A stretch of 64,000 nucleotides of DNA from an uncultured bacterium (GTDB lineage: Bacteria > Cyanobacteriota > Vampirovibrionia > Gastranaerophilales > Gastranaerophilaceae). Shown here one piece after another: positions 25,461 to 34,681 of the stretch. The notes beneath the pieces are model-generated. The model saw nothing but the letters and a program-made list of their open reading frames with translations, made no database searches and was not told where the DNA came from. Each line of letters opens with the position of its first letter. The stretch's first letter is position 1. The position numbers were made by a program, and so were the translations under genes. The stretch spans positions 1 through 64,000 of the forward strand of contig CATLLJ010000004.1 of assembly GCA_950022495.1 (NCBI GenBank), given 5' to 3'.

Positions 25461-27176
25461 ATGGAATTAAGAAATACTATTTTTAAATACTGGAATATTA
25501 TCGCAGAGTTTGTAAAAAAACATTCTGAAATATTTACAGTTTTAGGTTTAGGTATAATATTTTACTTTATATTTTTTCATGGAATTGGTACTTATTCATT
25601 GATGGATGTTGATGAAACAAGATATGTTGCAATGGCAAGAGATATGTTTCAATCTAAAGACTTCTTAACTTTATATTTAAATGGGGATTTTTTCTTTGAA
25701 AAACCTCCGTTATATTTTTGGCAGGAATGTTTGTCTTTTGCACTATGGGGTGGGAAAGTAAATGAATTTACAGCAAGATTTCCTGTTGCATTATTAGGTT
25801 TTCTATTTTCTTTTATTGTTTATTTCACTTGCAGAAAACGTATTAATAGAAGATTTGGTGTTATTACATCATTAATTCTTGCAACATCACTTGAATTCAT
25901 TATGCTTGCAAAATATGCAATTCTTGATATTGTTTTAACTTTTTATATTGGACTTGCATTGGTTTGTTATTTTCAAGTTTATTTTTGTCAGGAAAATCAT
26001 AAAAAATTCTACTGGTGGGCATTTTATGGTTTTACCGGATTAGCAGTTATGGCAAAAGGTATTCCGGGTATTGCAATTCCTTTTGGTACAGTATTTTTTA
26101 CAGCTATAATGGCTAAAAAATTTAAAGAAATATTTAAACCATTATATTTAATTCCGGGGATGCTTTTATTTTTATTAATTGTTTTACCTTGGCATATAAT
26201 AATGTTTAAAATTCACAACCCGTTATTTTTTAATGAATATATTATAAAACATCATCTTCATAGATTTTTGAATACTGCAAATAATGAAATTGGAAGAAAA
26301 CAGCCGTTCTATTACTATTTTATGATAATTTTATGGGGATTTATCCCATGGATATTTTCAATGATTGCTATATTTATTGATAAAATTATAAATTGGAAAA
26401 AACAAAATTATATTGAAAAAATTAAAACATTTAATTTTGATTCACTTGATAATGTTCATAAAATGCTGGCACTTTGCTGGGTTGCGGTTTTGTGGATAAT
26501 AATTTTCTTTACATCTTCAACAACAAAACTTGCTACGTATATTCTGCCTGTATATTATCCGCTGGCTTTAATAACTGCGTTAGTCTGGAAAGATTACGTT
26601 GAGAAAAAAGATCATGAAAAACCAATTAATATATCAGTAAAAATATTCGGATTGTTCAGTGTAGCTGCAGGAATTGCTGCAATGTTTACACCATTATATC
26701 TTCCAGCACAATTAGAAGATGATATTGCCGAAATAAGATGGTTTAGTTTAATTTGTCTTCTTGTTTTAGGTGTTGGAACTTTATTATTTGTTAAATATAA
26801 AAAATATATTGGTGTTTTTGTTTTTTATGTATTGTTTATGACAGTAGTTTCAGCGTTTGCAACAGAAGAATTTTTTGAGGTTGATTACAGATTCGGGCAA
26901 CAAGATTTAGTATCTTTTGCAAAATATGCTAAAGATAATGATTATACGATATCTGCAAATGGTATGAACAGAAAATATTCATTATTATTCTATAATGATG
27001 AAGAAGTTGATTATAATCCTCAAGACATAGATATAAAAGCAATTCAACGGGATTTACAAAGAAAAAATAATATAGTAATTGTAAAAAATAAATATATGGG
27101 TAAGCTGAAAGGAAAAATAAAATATAAAGTTGTTAAAAAAGGCAGAAGATATACTATGATTATGGATGTAAAATAA
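25461..27176 (+). CDS. ArnT/PMT-like membrane glycosyltransferase (GT-C fold)
   Basis: The 571-residue protein has about a dozen hydrophobic helices and the first-loop signature of ArnT-type enzymes: MDVDETRYVAMARDM, then NGDFFFEKPPLYFW. These use a polyprenyl-phosphate sugar to glycosylate lipid A or other envelope molecules on the periplasmic side. The C-terminal ~100 residues are soluble and basic. The exact sugar and acceptor are unknown. The upstream TTTTCTACA cluster touches its likely promoter. Confidence 0.85.
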   Translation: MELRNTIFKYWNIIAEFVKKHSEIFTVLGLGIIFYFIFFHGIGTYSLMDVDETRYVAMARDMFQSKDFLTLYLNGDFFFEKPPLYFWQECLSFALWGGKVNEFTARFPVALLGFLFSFIVYFTCRKRINRRFGVITSLILATSLEFIMLAKYAILDIVLTFYIGLALVCYFQVYFCQENHKKFYWWAFYGFTGLAVMAKGIPGIAIPFGTVFFTAIMAKKFKEIFKPLYLIPGMLLFLLIVLPWHIIMFKIHNPLFFNEYIIKHHLHRFLNTANNEIGRKQPFYYYFMIILWGFIPWIFSMIAIFIDKIINWKKQNYIEKIKTFNFDSLDNVHKMLALCWVAVLWIIIFFTSSTTKLATYILPVYYPLALITALVWKDYVEKKDHEKPINISVKIFGLFSVAAGIAAMFTPLYLPAQLEDDIAEIRWFSLICLLVLGVGTLLFVKYKKYIGVFVFYVLFMTVVSAFATEEFFEVDYRFGQQDLVSFAKYAKDNDYTISANGMNRKYSLLFYNDEEVDYNPQDIDIKAIQRDLQRKNNIVIVKNKYMGKLKGKIKYKVVKKGRRYTMIMDVK

Positions 27177-27180
27177 AATT

Positions 27181-27208
27181 TTGAGCTTTGCAATATTGCA
27201 AAGCTCAA
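27181..27208. other. Perfect 28-bp palindrome between convergent genes
   Basis: TTGAGCTTTGCAAT followed by its exact complement. It lies between the stop codons of the ArnT-like gene and the GGDEF/HD-GYP gene. Only A-runs or mixed bases follow it, so it is a plausible transcription end hairpin but not a canonical terminator. Confidence 0.6.
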
Positions 27209-27242
27209 AAAATATGAGTTATATTATAATAAATTATTAAAC

Positions 27243-29231
27243 TTAAACATTAGTAGTAAGAGATGGAGCAATTGAAATAAATTGTCTTACTAAATCAGCA
27301 TCCCATTGAGTTCCTGCACCTTCTTTGAGGATAGCACAGGCTTTTTCTATAGGCATACCTTTTCTGTAAGGTCTGTCACTTACTAATGCGTGGTAAGCAT
27401 CTGCAACTGAAACAATTCTTGCTGCAAGAGGAATTTCTCTACCTTTCAATCCTTCAGGGTAACCTTTACCATCAAGTCTTTCATGGTGATATTTAACAAT
27501 AGGAATTAAATCTCTTAAAGCTTCGTTTGGTTCTAACACTTTTTCTGCACCAATTACAGGGTGTTGTTTCATAACATTCCATTCTTGATCATCAAGTTTT
27601 CCCGGTTTTTTAAGAACATTTTCAGGAATACCGATTTTGCCAACATCGTGTAATAATGCTCCAATTTTAATTCTTTCAACTTCGTTTTCAGGAAGATTAA
27701 TTGCACGTGCAAGTGCTTCTGAATATCTTGAAACAGATGTTGAGTGACCTTTTGTATATGGATCTTTTGCATCAATAGCTCCGGCTAAAGATGTAGCCAT
27801 TTCCATTAAGTGATTATGGTTGATTATTTCTTCATTATTAAATTTGTGAACAAGTTCATCTTCAAATTTAATACCAATTTGAGCGTGACGTTTTGCAAGT
27901 ACTTCTGCAAATGAATCAAGTGCCATATCATCCCAGAAATTGAAGTCTGATGAACTTACAATTGCAGACATACCTTCTTTATAACCTTTAGCTTGAGATA
28001 TAAACATTGCTTGTTCTGCAAGGATTAATAATTTTTCTTGATCCTGAGTACATTCAGGGAATGTAGAAATACCAACAGAAACTTTTACTGGTCCGACATC
28101 ATCTACAAAACAGCAAGACAGACAATATGTAATATATTCTGCTAAATATTTTGCATCACGTGTATTTGTTTCAGGCATAATTATAGCAATTTCGTCTCCG
28201 CCGTATCTGCCGGCAGAATCATTTGCTCTTATGTTCTGTTTAACTTTTTCTGCAATAATTTTGATAACTTCATCACCTTTTGCGTGTCCGAGTTCTCTGT
28301 TAATTTTAGAAATATTATTAACATCAAACATTACAACGGATAATGGAGTTTCATTATCTTTGGCTTTTGTTAATTCTTTTGCAAGAATTTCTTGGAATCC
28401 TCTGTGATTATACAAAGATGTTAATGTATCTGTGTTTGCAAATTTGTTTGTTTGTTCCAAAAGCTGTGCATTGTGAATGTACATTCCCATAAAGTTAGAT
28501 AGGAATGTTATTAAATTAGTGTTCAAATTAGCAATATTTTGTCCAACAATCAATACACCGATGCATTTATTTACTGATATCATCGGGAATATTACAGATG
28601 GAGATTTCATCAAATAAGGATTATTCAGATAATTGATATTATCTTTATCAATAATTGTTCTTGTTGTAAATGATTTGATAATAGGGTTATTTTCATCAGA
28701 CATAAAGACTTTTGAACTATATGAGTTTCCTACATTGCTGTAAAGTTTTAGATTTATGCATTTTGATTTTTCATGCAATAAACCAAAACCTACAAAACCC
28801 CATTTTAACTTGTTTACAAATATATTATTTAATTGGGAAATCAAATCAACAACGCCTCTATTGTTATTAAAGACATCTGAAATATTTTTCATAATATCAA
28901 AATAATTAATAGAAACATAATTAGCTGTTGAACTTTCTAACTTGTTAGTATAATTTTTAGCTTTAGTTCTTGTAGAATTAAAGTTATTTATTGTTTCAAC
29001 AATATTAGTTAAACTATTTTCTTCAACAATTGAGATAGGTTTAATTAACTTATTTAGTTTTTTCTGTACTTTAGAAATTTCTCCTGCTTTATCAATATCA
29101 GGAGTTTTTGGAACAGAAATCATTTTAGTATCTTCTATCGGACTTTTAACTTTTTCGATAGGATTGGATGCATTGCTTTTAGTTTCTGTTTTTATAGTTT
29201 TATTGTTTTGTTTATCGTTTAATTTCTTCAA
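27243..29231 (-). CDS. GAF-GGDEF-HD-GYP cyclic di-GMP turnover protein
   Basis: A 662-residue protein: a Lys/Asn-rich N-terminal 60 residues, a GAF-like sensor (about 115-255), a GGDEF domain (265-425) and an HD-GYP domain (475-655). The cyclase motif is GGDEI (344-348) with an RxxD inhibition site at 335-338. The phosphodiesterase site has HD at 528-529 in LLHDVGKIGIP, HHE at 582-584 and DGKGYP at 587-592. It could both make and cut c-di-GMP, or the GGDEI domain could act as a GTP or c-di-GMP sensor for the HD-GYP part. No signal or membrane helix. It is divergent from galE across a 297-base gap. Confidence 0.92.
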   Translation of the reverse strand: MKKLNDKQNNKTIKTETKSNASNPIEKVKSPIEDTKMISVPKTPDIDKAGEISKVQKKLNKLIKPISIVEENSLTNIVETINNFNSTRTKAKNYTNKLESSTANYVSINYFDIMKNISDVFNNNRGVVDLISQLNNIFVNKLKWGFVGFGLLHEKSKCINLKLYSNVGNSYSSKVFMSDENNPIIKSFTTRTIIDKDNINYLNNPYLMKSPSVIFPMISVNKCIGVLIVGQNIANLNTNLITFLSNFMGMYIHNAQLLEQTNKFANTDTLTSLYNHRGFQEILAKELTKAKDNETPLSVVMFDVNNISKINRELGHAKGDEVIKIIAEKVKQNIRANDSAGRYGGDEIAIIMPETNTRDAKYLAEYITYCLSCCFVDDVGPVKVSVGISTFPECTQDQEKLLILAEQAMFISQAKGYKEGMSAIVSSSDFNFWDDMALDSFAEVLAKRHAQIGIKFEDELVHKFNNEEIINHNHLMEMATSLAGAIDAKDPYTKGHSTSVSRYSEALARAINLPENEVERIKIGALLHDVGKIGIPENVLKKPGKLDDQEWNVMKQHPVIGAEKVLEPNEALRDLIPIVKYHHERLDGKGYPEGLKGREIPLAARIVSVADAYHALVSDRPYRKGMPIEKACAILKEGAGTQWDADLVRQFISIAPSLTTNV

Positions 29232-29528
29232 AATACAATCTACCTACAATTTTTTTCTATAAGTGCAGTAAAGTAAAATATTTGTCATGAATATGTTAAA
29301 TTTTTACATTACTAAACAATTCTACCTTATATAGTTGTAAAATCAATACTTCAAACAGATGGAAAAAACCACCTTAACACCCGAAAAATCCTAAACCTTT
29401 TTACTACTACATATATAGTATAAGCCATGTTTAATTGTTTTGCTAGTCCTAATGGCTAATTGTTAATTTCTATTAACTTTTTTAATATAATATGATAGTA
29501 TACTTTGTAAGAAAAAGAGGAATATATA

Positions 29529-30539
29529 ATGATTTTAGTTACTGGTGGTGCAGGTTATATAGGCTCACATACAACAATTGCATTATTGAATGCAGGTTAT
29601 GATGTTGTAATTTTTGATAATTTAGAATTAGGTCATTCTGAAATAATTGAAACTTTGAAAAATATTCAAACAAAAGGCAGGGTTGTTAATTTTATTCAAG
29701 GTGATTTAAAGAATTTAAATGATATTAAATCAGTTTTTGAAAGACATAAAGATATTCAAGCAGTTGTTCACTTTGCTGCATATTCTCAAGTCGGTGAATC
29801 TGTTAAAAACCCTCAAAAATACTATTATAATAATGTTTTTGGAACATTAAATCTTTTAAATGCAATGATGGAGTTTGATGTAAAAAATATTGTATTTTCT
29901 TCAACAGCTGCAACTTATGGTAACGCGGTTTATACACCGATAGATGAAAAACATCCTCAAATTCCGATAAATCCTTATGGTAAATCAAAATTAATGATTG
30001 AAAATATAATGGATGATTATGATAAGGCTTACGGTCTGAAATCAGTAAGACTGAGATATTTTAATGTTGCAGGAGCTGATAGCTCAACAAGAGTTGGTGA
30101 ATGGCATAATCCTGAAACACATCTTATTCCAAATATTTTAAAATCAACATTTTCTGGCGGTAAAACTTTTGAAATGTATGGTCAGGATTATGATACAAAA
30201 GACGGTACCTGCGTTAGAGATTATATAAATGTTGAAGACTTGGCAGATGCACATGTTCTTGCCTTAAAATATTTAGAAAACGGTGGCATTACAAATTTCT
30301 TTAACCTTGGAACACAGGAAGGAAATAGTGTTAGAGAAGTTTTTGCATCTTGTGAAAGAGTCACTAAAAAAAATATTCCGGTAAAAGAGATGCCGAGAAG
30401 AGATGGTGATCCTGCAATTCTTGTTGCTGATAACAAAAAAGCAAAAGAATTATTAAAATGGTCACCTGAAAGAACTTTAGAACACAGCATTAAGACAGCG
30501 TTTGACTGGGAGAAAACATTTAACAAAGTTAATGTTTAA
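29529..30539 (+). CDS. galE: UDP-glucose 4-epimerase
   Basis: A 336-residue extended SDR: GGAGYIGSH for NAD binding, the catalytic YGKSK tyrosine/lysine in NPYGKSKLMIE, SSTAATYG with the serine, RYFNVAGAD and RDYINVEDLADAH. It interconverts UDP-glucose and UDP-galactose for surface glycans. AAGAGGA precedes the start. A terminator separates it from the LicD/Tar-type operon. Confidence 0.95.
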   Translation: MILVTGGAGYIGSHTTIALLNAGYDVVIFDNLELGHSEIIETLKNIQTKGRVVNFIQGDLKNLNDIKSVFERHKDIQAVVHFAAYSQVGESVKNPQKYYYNNVFGTLNLLNAMMEFDVKNIVFSSTAATYGNAVYTPIDEKHPQIPINPYGKSKLMIENIMDDYDKAYGLKSVRLRYFNVAGADSSTRVGEWHNPETHLIPNILKSTFSGGKTFEMYGQDYDTKDGTCVRDYINVEDLADAHVLALKYLENGGITNFFNLGTQEGNSVREVFASCERVTKKNIPVKEMPRRDGDPAILVADNKKAKELLKWSPERTLEHSIKTAFDWEKTFNKVNV

Positions 30540-30563
30540 AATAAAAGTTAAATAACACAAATA

Positions 30564-30592
30564 AAAGGTTCGAGAAGTCTTCTTGAACCTTT
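30564..30592 (+). terminator. Terminator after galE
   Basis: AAAGGTTC / GAACCTTT stem with a loop that can itself pair (AGAAG/CTTCT), then TTCTT. Confidence 0.75.
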
Positions 30593-30657
30593 CTTAATAT
30601 GCACTTACAATTCCTTGATTTAATTAGTTTTTTGAAGTAACTTATATCTATAAGTAT

Positions 30658-30686
30658 TAACCAGTTGACTAATAACCAAGTGGCTA
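30658..30686. promoter_or_regulatory. Tandem dyad TARCC-N4-GRCTA upstream of licD-like gene
   Basis: TAACC-AGTT-GACTA is followed at a 15-base period by TAACC-AAGT-GGCTA. The same arrangement is found at 37940-37968 upstream of the LuxR-type gene. It ends 25 bases before the licD start codon, so it overlaps the promoter. Confidence 0.6.
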
Positions 30687-30711
30687 ATAATTATTAACAA
30701 TCAAGGGATTT

Positions 30712-31701
30712 ATGGAAGAGAATAATATAGGTCTATATAATAAATTTTTGCAAATGTTCAAGGGAATATTATTAAATATATTCTCAATAACTGATGCTGA
30801 TTATAGTCATAAACTTATACGAATTTTCTGGATAAAAATAAGAATTTTAAAATCTGAAAATAAAAAACGGATATTAATTGATTATTCAAAATATTCAGAT
30901 ATAACTCAAATTCCGCCTGCCGAAGGTTTTTTAAGAGATTATCAATTAGCATTATTATCTATTTTAAAAGAAATGGATAGAATTTGTGAATTAAACAATA
31001 TCAGGTATTGGCTAAGCGGCGGAACATTACTTGGTGCTAAACGCCATAAGGGATTTATCCCATGGGATGATGATATTGATACCGATATGATGAGAGAGGA
31101 TTATGAAAAGTTTGCAGATATTTTTAATGCTTGTACAACTAATCCTGATTTGTATTGTGAATTCTGGAGGGATGAAAACTCTTCTGCAACCTGTATTTTA
31201 AAAATTAAACATAGAAAAATTTCTCAAGCATTTGTAGATATATTTCCGCATGATTTTTATTTTACAAGTGTTCAGGGAAAAGAAAAAGAACAATTAAACA
31301 AAAAAATTAAATTTATAAGAAAATGTTTGAGTTTAAATCCTTTTAAAATATCAGACATATCAAAATTAAAAGAGAAATTTAATAAGATTACACAAAAAAC
31401 AATTAATGAAAATATAGAGGTAGATGAACGTATAAAACCATCTATACACTGGGGAGTAGATTTTCCGCACAGATGGAATAATTGGATTTATGATTATGAC
31501 CAGATTTTTCCTCTAAAGAAAATTGAATTTGAAGGGTATGAGTTTAACTGCCCTAATGATACCGAATTTATGCTTACAAATATATATGGAAATTATATGA
31601 GTTTTCCAAAGAGTATTTGTCCTCATCATACTGATGAAAATGCATTTTCGGAAGATGAAATTAAAGAATTAAATAAATTAAAGGGAGCAAATAATGGCTA
31701 A
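30712..31701 (+). CDS. LicD/fukutin-family phosphotransferase
   Basis: The 329-residue protein has the LicD core: LALLSILKEMDRICELNNI, WLSGGTLLGAKRHKGFIPW and the metal-binding DDDID at 119-123. LicD enzymes move phosphocholine, and their animal relatives fukutin and FKRP move ribitol-5-phosphate, from a CDP donor to a sugar. The genes downstream supply a CDP-polyol, which favours ribitol phosphate here. The first ~50 residues contain IFSITDADYSHK...IKIRI, also present at the start of the next protein. It overlaps the next gene by eight bases. Confidence 0.88.
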   Translation: MEENNIGLYNKFLQMFKGILLNIFSITDADYSHKLIRIFWIKIRILKSENKKRILIDYSKYSDITQIPPAEGFLRDYQLALLSILKEMDRICELNNIRYWLSGGTLLGAKRHKGFIPWDDDIDTDMMREDYEKFADIFNACTTNPDLYCEFWRDENSSATCILKIKHRKISQAFVDIFPHDFYFTSVQGKEKEQLNKKIKFIRKCLSLNPFKISDISKLKEKFNKITQKTINENIEVDERIKPSIHWGVDFPHRWNNWIYDYDQIFPLKKIEFEGYEFNCPNDTEFMLTNIYGNYMSFPKSICPHHTDENAFSEDEIKELNKLKGANNG

Positions 31702-32968
31702 ATTAAGCTTTTTAGAACATATTTTTTCAATAACTAATTATGGATATCATAAGCAAATTTGTATTATGGGTATAAAAATACGAATTTATGACAATGAAAG
31801 ATATAAGAATTTTTATGATGATATTCCTGTTCAAAATAATAAAATTCTTTTCAAGACTTTTAATGGAGCATATACTTGTAACCCTAAATATATAGCAGAA
31901 GAAATTTTAAGACAAAATCTTCCTTATGAATTAGTCTGGGTTGTAAATAAAGATATTTTGAAATATATAAATGATTTTCCAAAAAATATACGTCTAGTTA
32001 TGAAAGGTTCACCGGAAGATGTAAAAGAACATAAGACTTCAAAAATTTGGATAGATAATCTCCGTAAAGAATATTATGTAAAAAAACATATATTGAAAAA
32101 AGATAATCAAGTTTATATTCAAACATTCCATGGTTCACTTGGTATTAAAAAATCAGGCGATGATAATCCGCATAACAAATACAAATCATTTATGAAATAT
32201 GCAAGATTAGATTCTGAACAAATAGATTATTTAACTTCTAACGGAACTTACACTACTGATTTCTTTAAAAGAATGTTCTGGGATAATGGTGAAATTCTTG
32301 AATGCGGTCATCCTAGAAATGACGTGTTTTTTAAAGATAATACTGAAATTAAGAAAAAAGTATATGAATATTACAAAATACCGTCAGACGCTAAGATAAT
32401 AATGTATGCTCCAACATTTAGAGAAGATGGTGATATGAGTTGCTATTCTATTGATTTTGAGAAACTTATTAAAACTGTTTCTGAAAAGTTTGGCGGAAAA
32501 TGGGTTGTTATGATGAGACTGCATCCGCGTTTAGTTAATTTAATGCAGGATTTTGCAGGAAATAAAGATTTTATTATAGATGCAACAAATTATTCAGATA
32601 TTCAGGAACTTATGGTTTCATCAGATGCATTAATTACTGATTATTCTTCATGTATTTATGATTTTATGCTTTCCCGTAAACCTGGGTTTATATATGCAAC
32701 AGATGTTGATAAATACAATAACGGCAGAGGTTTGTACTATTCTTTAACAAGTACTCCTTTCCCTGTTGCTTCAAACAATGATGAAATGATTAAAAATATT
32801 GAAAACTTTGATTATGAAACCTATAAAGATGGTGTTGAAGAGTTTCTAAAAGGTAAAGGCTGCATTGATGACGGACATGCATCCGAAAGAGTTGTTGAAC
32901 TTATTAAAAAAATAATTAATGAAGCTCAAGAAAAAGAACAAGAAGAAAAACAGGAGGCTGCAATATGA
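31694..32968 (+). CDS. TagF/TarL-like CDP-polyol phosphotransferase
   Basis: A 424-residue CDP-glycerol/CDP-ribitol glycerophosphotransferase-family protein: TFNGAYTCNPKYIAEEIL, TFHGSLGIKKSG, YAPTFREDG, MMRLHPR and TDYSSCIYDFML. It should add polyol-phosphate units to a lipid-linked or surface glycan. With CDP-ribitol-type genes next to it, ribitol phosphate is a likely unit. Its N-terminus (IFSITNYGYHKQICIMGIKI) repeats the motif of the LicD-like protein. The C-terminus is Glu/Lys-rich. It overlaps its neighbours by eight and four bases. Confidence 0.87.
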   Translation: MAKLSFLEHIFSITNYGYHKQICIMGIKIRIYDNERYKNFYDDIPVQNNKILFKTFNGAYTCNPKYIAEEILRQNLPYELVWVVNKDILKYINDFPKNIRLVMKGSPEDVKEHKTSKIWIDNLRKEYYVKKHILKKDNQVYIQTFHGSLGIKKSGDDNPHNKYKSFMKYARLDSEQIDYLTSNGTYTTDFFKRMFWDNGEILECGHPRNDVFFKDNTEIKKKVYEYYKIPSDAKIIMYAPTFREDGDMSCYSIDFEKLIKTVSEKFGGKWVVMMRLHPRLVNLMQDFAGNKDFIIDATNYSDIQELMVSSDALITDYSSCIYDFMLSRKPGFIYATDVDKYNNGRGLYYSLTSTPFPVASNNDEMIKNIENFDYETYKDGVEEFLKGKGCIDDGHASERVVELIKKIINEAQEKEQEEKQEAAI

Positions 32969-33699
32969 TTTTTGGAGCAATTTTAGCAGGCGGAACCGGT
33001 TCAAGAATGGCTAATCACGGTATTCCTAAACAATTTATTGAACTGTGCGGAAAACCTATTATTATTAGAACTATTGAAAAAATGCTTTCTGTTGAATCTT
33101 TTGATTATTTGTTTATTGCAATTCATCCGGACTATACGGATTATTTAAAAGATTTATTAAATAATTATGGTTTTGAAAATAATTCAAAAATTAAAATCGT
33201 TAGTGGCGGTAAAGAAAGAATTGATAGTATTCAAAATGTAATAAATGGTATATCTGAGCTTAGTACAAGCGATGATGATGTTATTATTATGCATGATGCT
33301 GTCAGACCTTTTGTATCAGTTGAAATTCTTGAAAATAGTATTAAAACAGCTTCTGAATACGGTGCATGTGTTGCGACTGTTCCTGCTGTAGATACAATGT
33401 ATGTTTTAGATGAAAACGGTTTTATATCAGGATTTCCTGACAGAAAAACATTGTTTAACGGTCAGGCTCCCGATAGTTTTAAAGTCGGTGTATTAACAAA
33501 TGCTCTTAACACTTTAACCGAAGAAGAAAGAAAAACTATTACCGGAACAGTTCAAATTTGTTCTGCTAAAGGTTATAAGATAAAAACTATTGCCGGTGAT
33601 TACAAAAATATTAAAATAACTACCGAAAATGATTTATCTGTTGCCGAAGGTATTTTGAAAAAAGAGGAAGAAAATGAAAGCTTGTGTATTAAAGGATAA
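32965..33699 (+). CDS. TarI-like ribitol-5-phosphate cytidylyltransferase (IspD family)
   Basis: A 244-residue nucleotidyltransferase: LAGGTGSRMANHGIPKQF for CTP binding, HDAVRPFVS, TVPAVDTMYV and the C-terminal KITTENDLSVAEGIL. IspD and TarI share this fold; the adjoining TarJ-like reductase makes TarI, which forms CDP-ribitol from ribitol-5-phosphate and CTP, the better call. Human ISPD/CRPPA does the same chemistry. Overlaps: four bases upstream, 26 downstream. Confidence 0.85.
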   Translation: MIFGAILAGGTGSRMANHGIPKQFIELCGKPIIIRTIEKMLSVESFDYLFIAIHPDYTDYLKDLLNNYGFENNSKIKIVSGGKERIDSIQNVINGISELSTSDDDVIIMHDAVRPFVSVEILENSIKTASEYGACVATVPAVDTMYVLDENGFISGFPDRKTLFNGQAPDSFKVGVLTNALNTLTEEERKTITGTVQICSAKGYKIKTIAGDYKNIKITTENDLSVAEGILKKEEENESLCIKG

Positions 33700-34681
33700 A
33701 AATAATATAGTTTATGAAGATGTAGAAACTCCATCTCCTAAAAAAGGTGAAGTGCTGGTTAAAGTTCTGGCATGCGGTATTTGCAGCAGTGATTTTAATA
33801 GAGTTTACAAAGACAGTGCATATTTTTTCCCAATAATACTGGGTCATGAATTTTCAGGACAAATTGTTGAATGTGGTGAAGGTGTAGAAGATTCTTACTT
33901 TAATAAAAAAGTTGTAGTTTTTCCGCTATTACCTTGTAATGAATGCGAATTCTGCAAAGAAAAACACTACGCACAATGTAAAAAATACAGCTATTTCGGC
34001 TCAAGACAAAACGGTGCTATGGCCGAATATATTTCTGTTCCTCTGTGGAATGTAAAAGTTATTCCTGATGACATGTCCTGTTCTGTTGCTGCACTTGGTG
34101 AACCTACGGCAGTTGCTGTTCATGCAGTAAATAAAATAGATAATATATCTGGAAAAACTGTTTGTATAAGCGGTTCCGGAACAATTGGAATATTAGCCGG
34201 TATGATTGCAAAATCAAAAGGGGCAGATGTTGCAATTGTTTTGCGTAACGATAGAAAAAAAGCTTTTCTTGAAAGTTTAGGATTTACTAAATTTGTAATG
34301 GGTGAAGATTTTGACAATTCCTTTGATGCAGTAATTGAATGTGTTGGTTCAAATTCGTCAATATCAAATAGTATTAAACTTGTAAAATCAAGAGGTTTAA
34401 TAGTTTTTGTCGGTAATCCTGAATCCGATGTTTCTCTTGATAAAAAATTATATTGGAAGCTTTTACGTTCTGAAATTGTTATTAAAGGTATATGGAATTC
34501 GTCATATAAATCAGAAGATGTTGATGATTGGGATAATGCTGTTGAATTTTTGTATAAACATCATAATGTTGCAAATCTTTTAATAACTGACAGATTTAAG
34601 TTGGAAGATGGAATAAAAGCTTTTGAAGAAGTTAAAAATCCTTCTCATATAAGTTTAAAAGGAGTTTTTGAAAATGAATAA
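33674..34681 (+). CDS. TarJ-like zinc-dependent ribulose-5-phosphate reductase
   Basis: A 335-residue medium-chain dehydrogenase: CGICSSDFNR and GHEFSG catalytic zinc region, CNECEFCKEKHYAQC structural-zinc lobe, and GSGTIGILAGMIA for NAD(P)H. In teichoic-acid clusters the neighbour of TarI reduces ribulose-5-phosphate to ribitol-5-phosphate. The position 3' of the TarI-like gene with a 26-base overlap fits. A general sorbitol or threonine-type dehydrogenase cannot be ruled out from sequence alone. Confidence 0.82.
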   Translation: MKACVLKDKNNIVYEDVETPSPKKGEVLVKVLACGICSSDFNRVYKDSAYFFPIILGHEFSGQIVECGEGVEDSYFNKKVVVFPLLPCNECEFCKEKHYAQCKKYSYFGSRQNGAMAEYISVPLWNVKVIPDDMSCSVAALGEPTAVAVHAVNKIDNISGKTVCISGSGTIGILAGMIAKSKGADVAIVLRNDRKKAFLESLGFTKFVMGEDFDNSFDAVIECVGSNSSISNSIKLVKSRGLIVFVGNPESDVSLDKKLYWKLLRSEIVIKGIWNSSYKSEDVDDWDNAVEFLYKHHNVANLLITDRFKLEDGIKAFEEVKNPSHISLKGVFENE

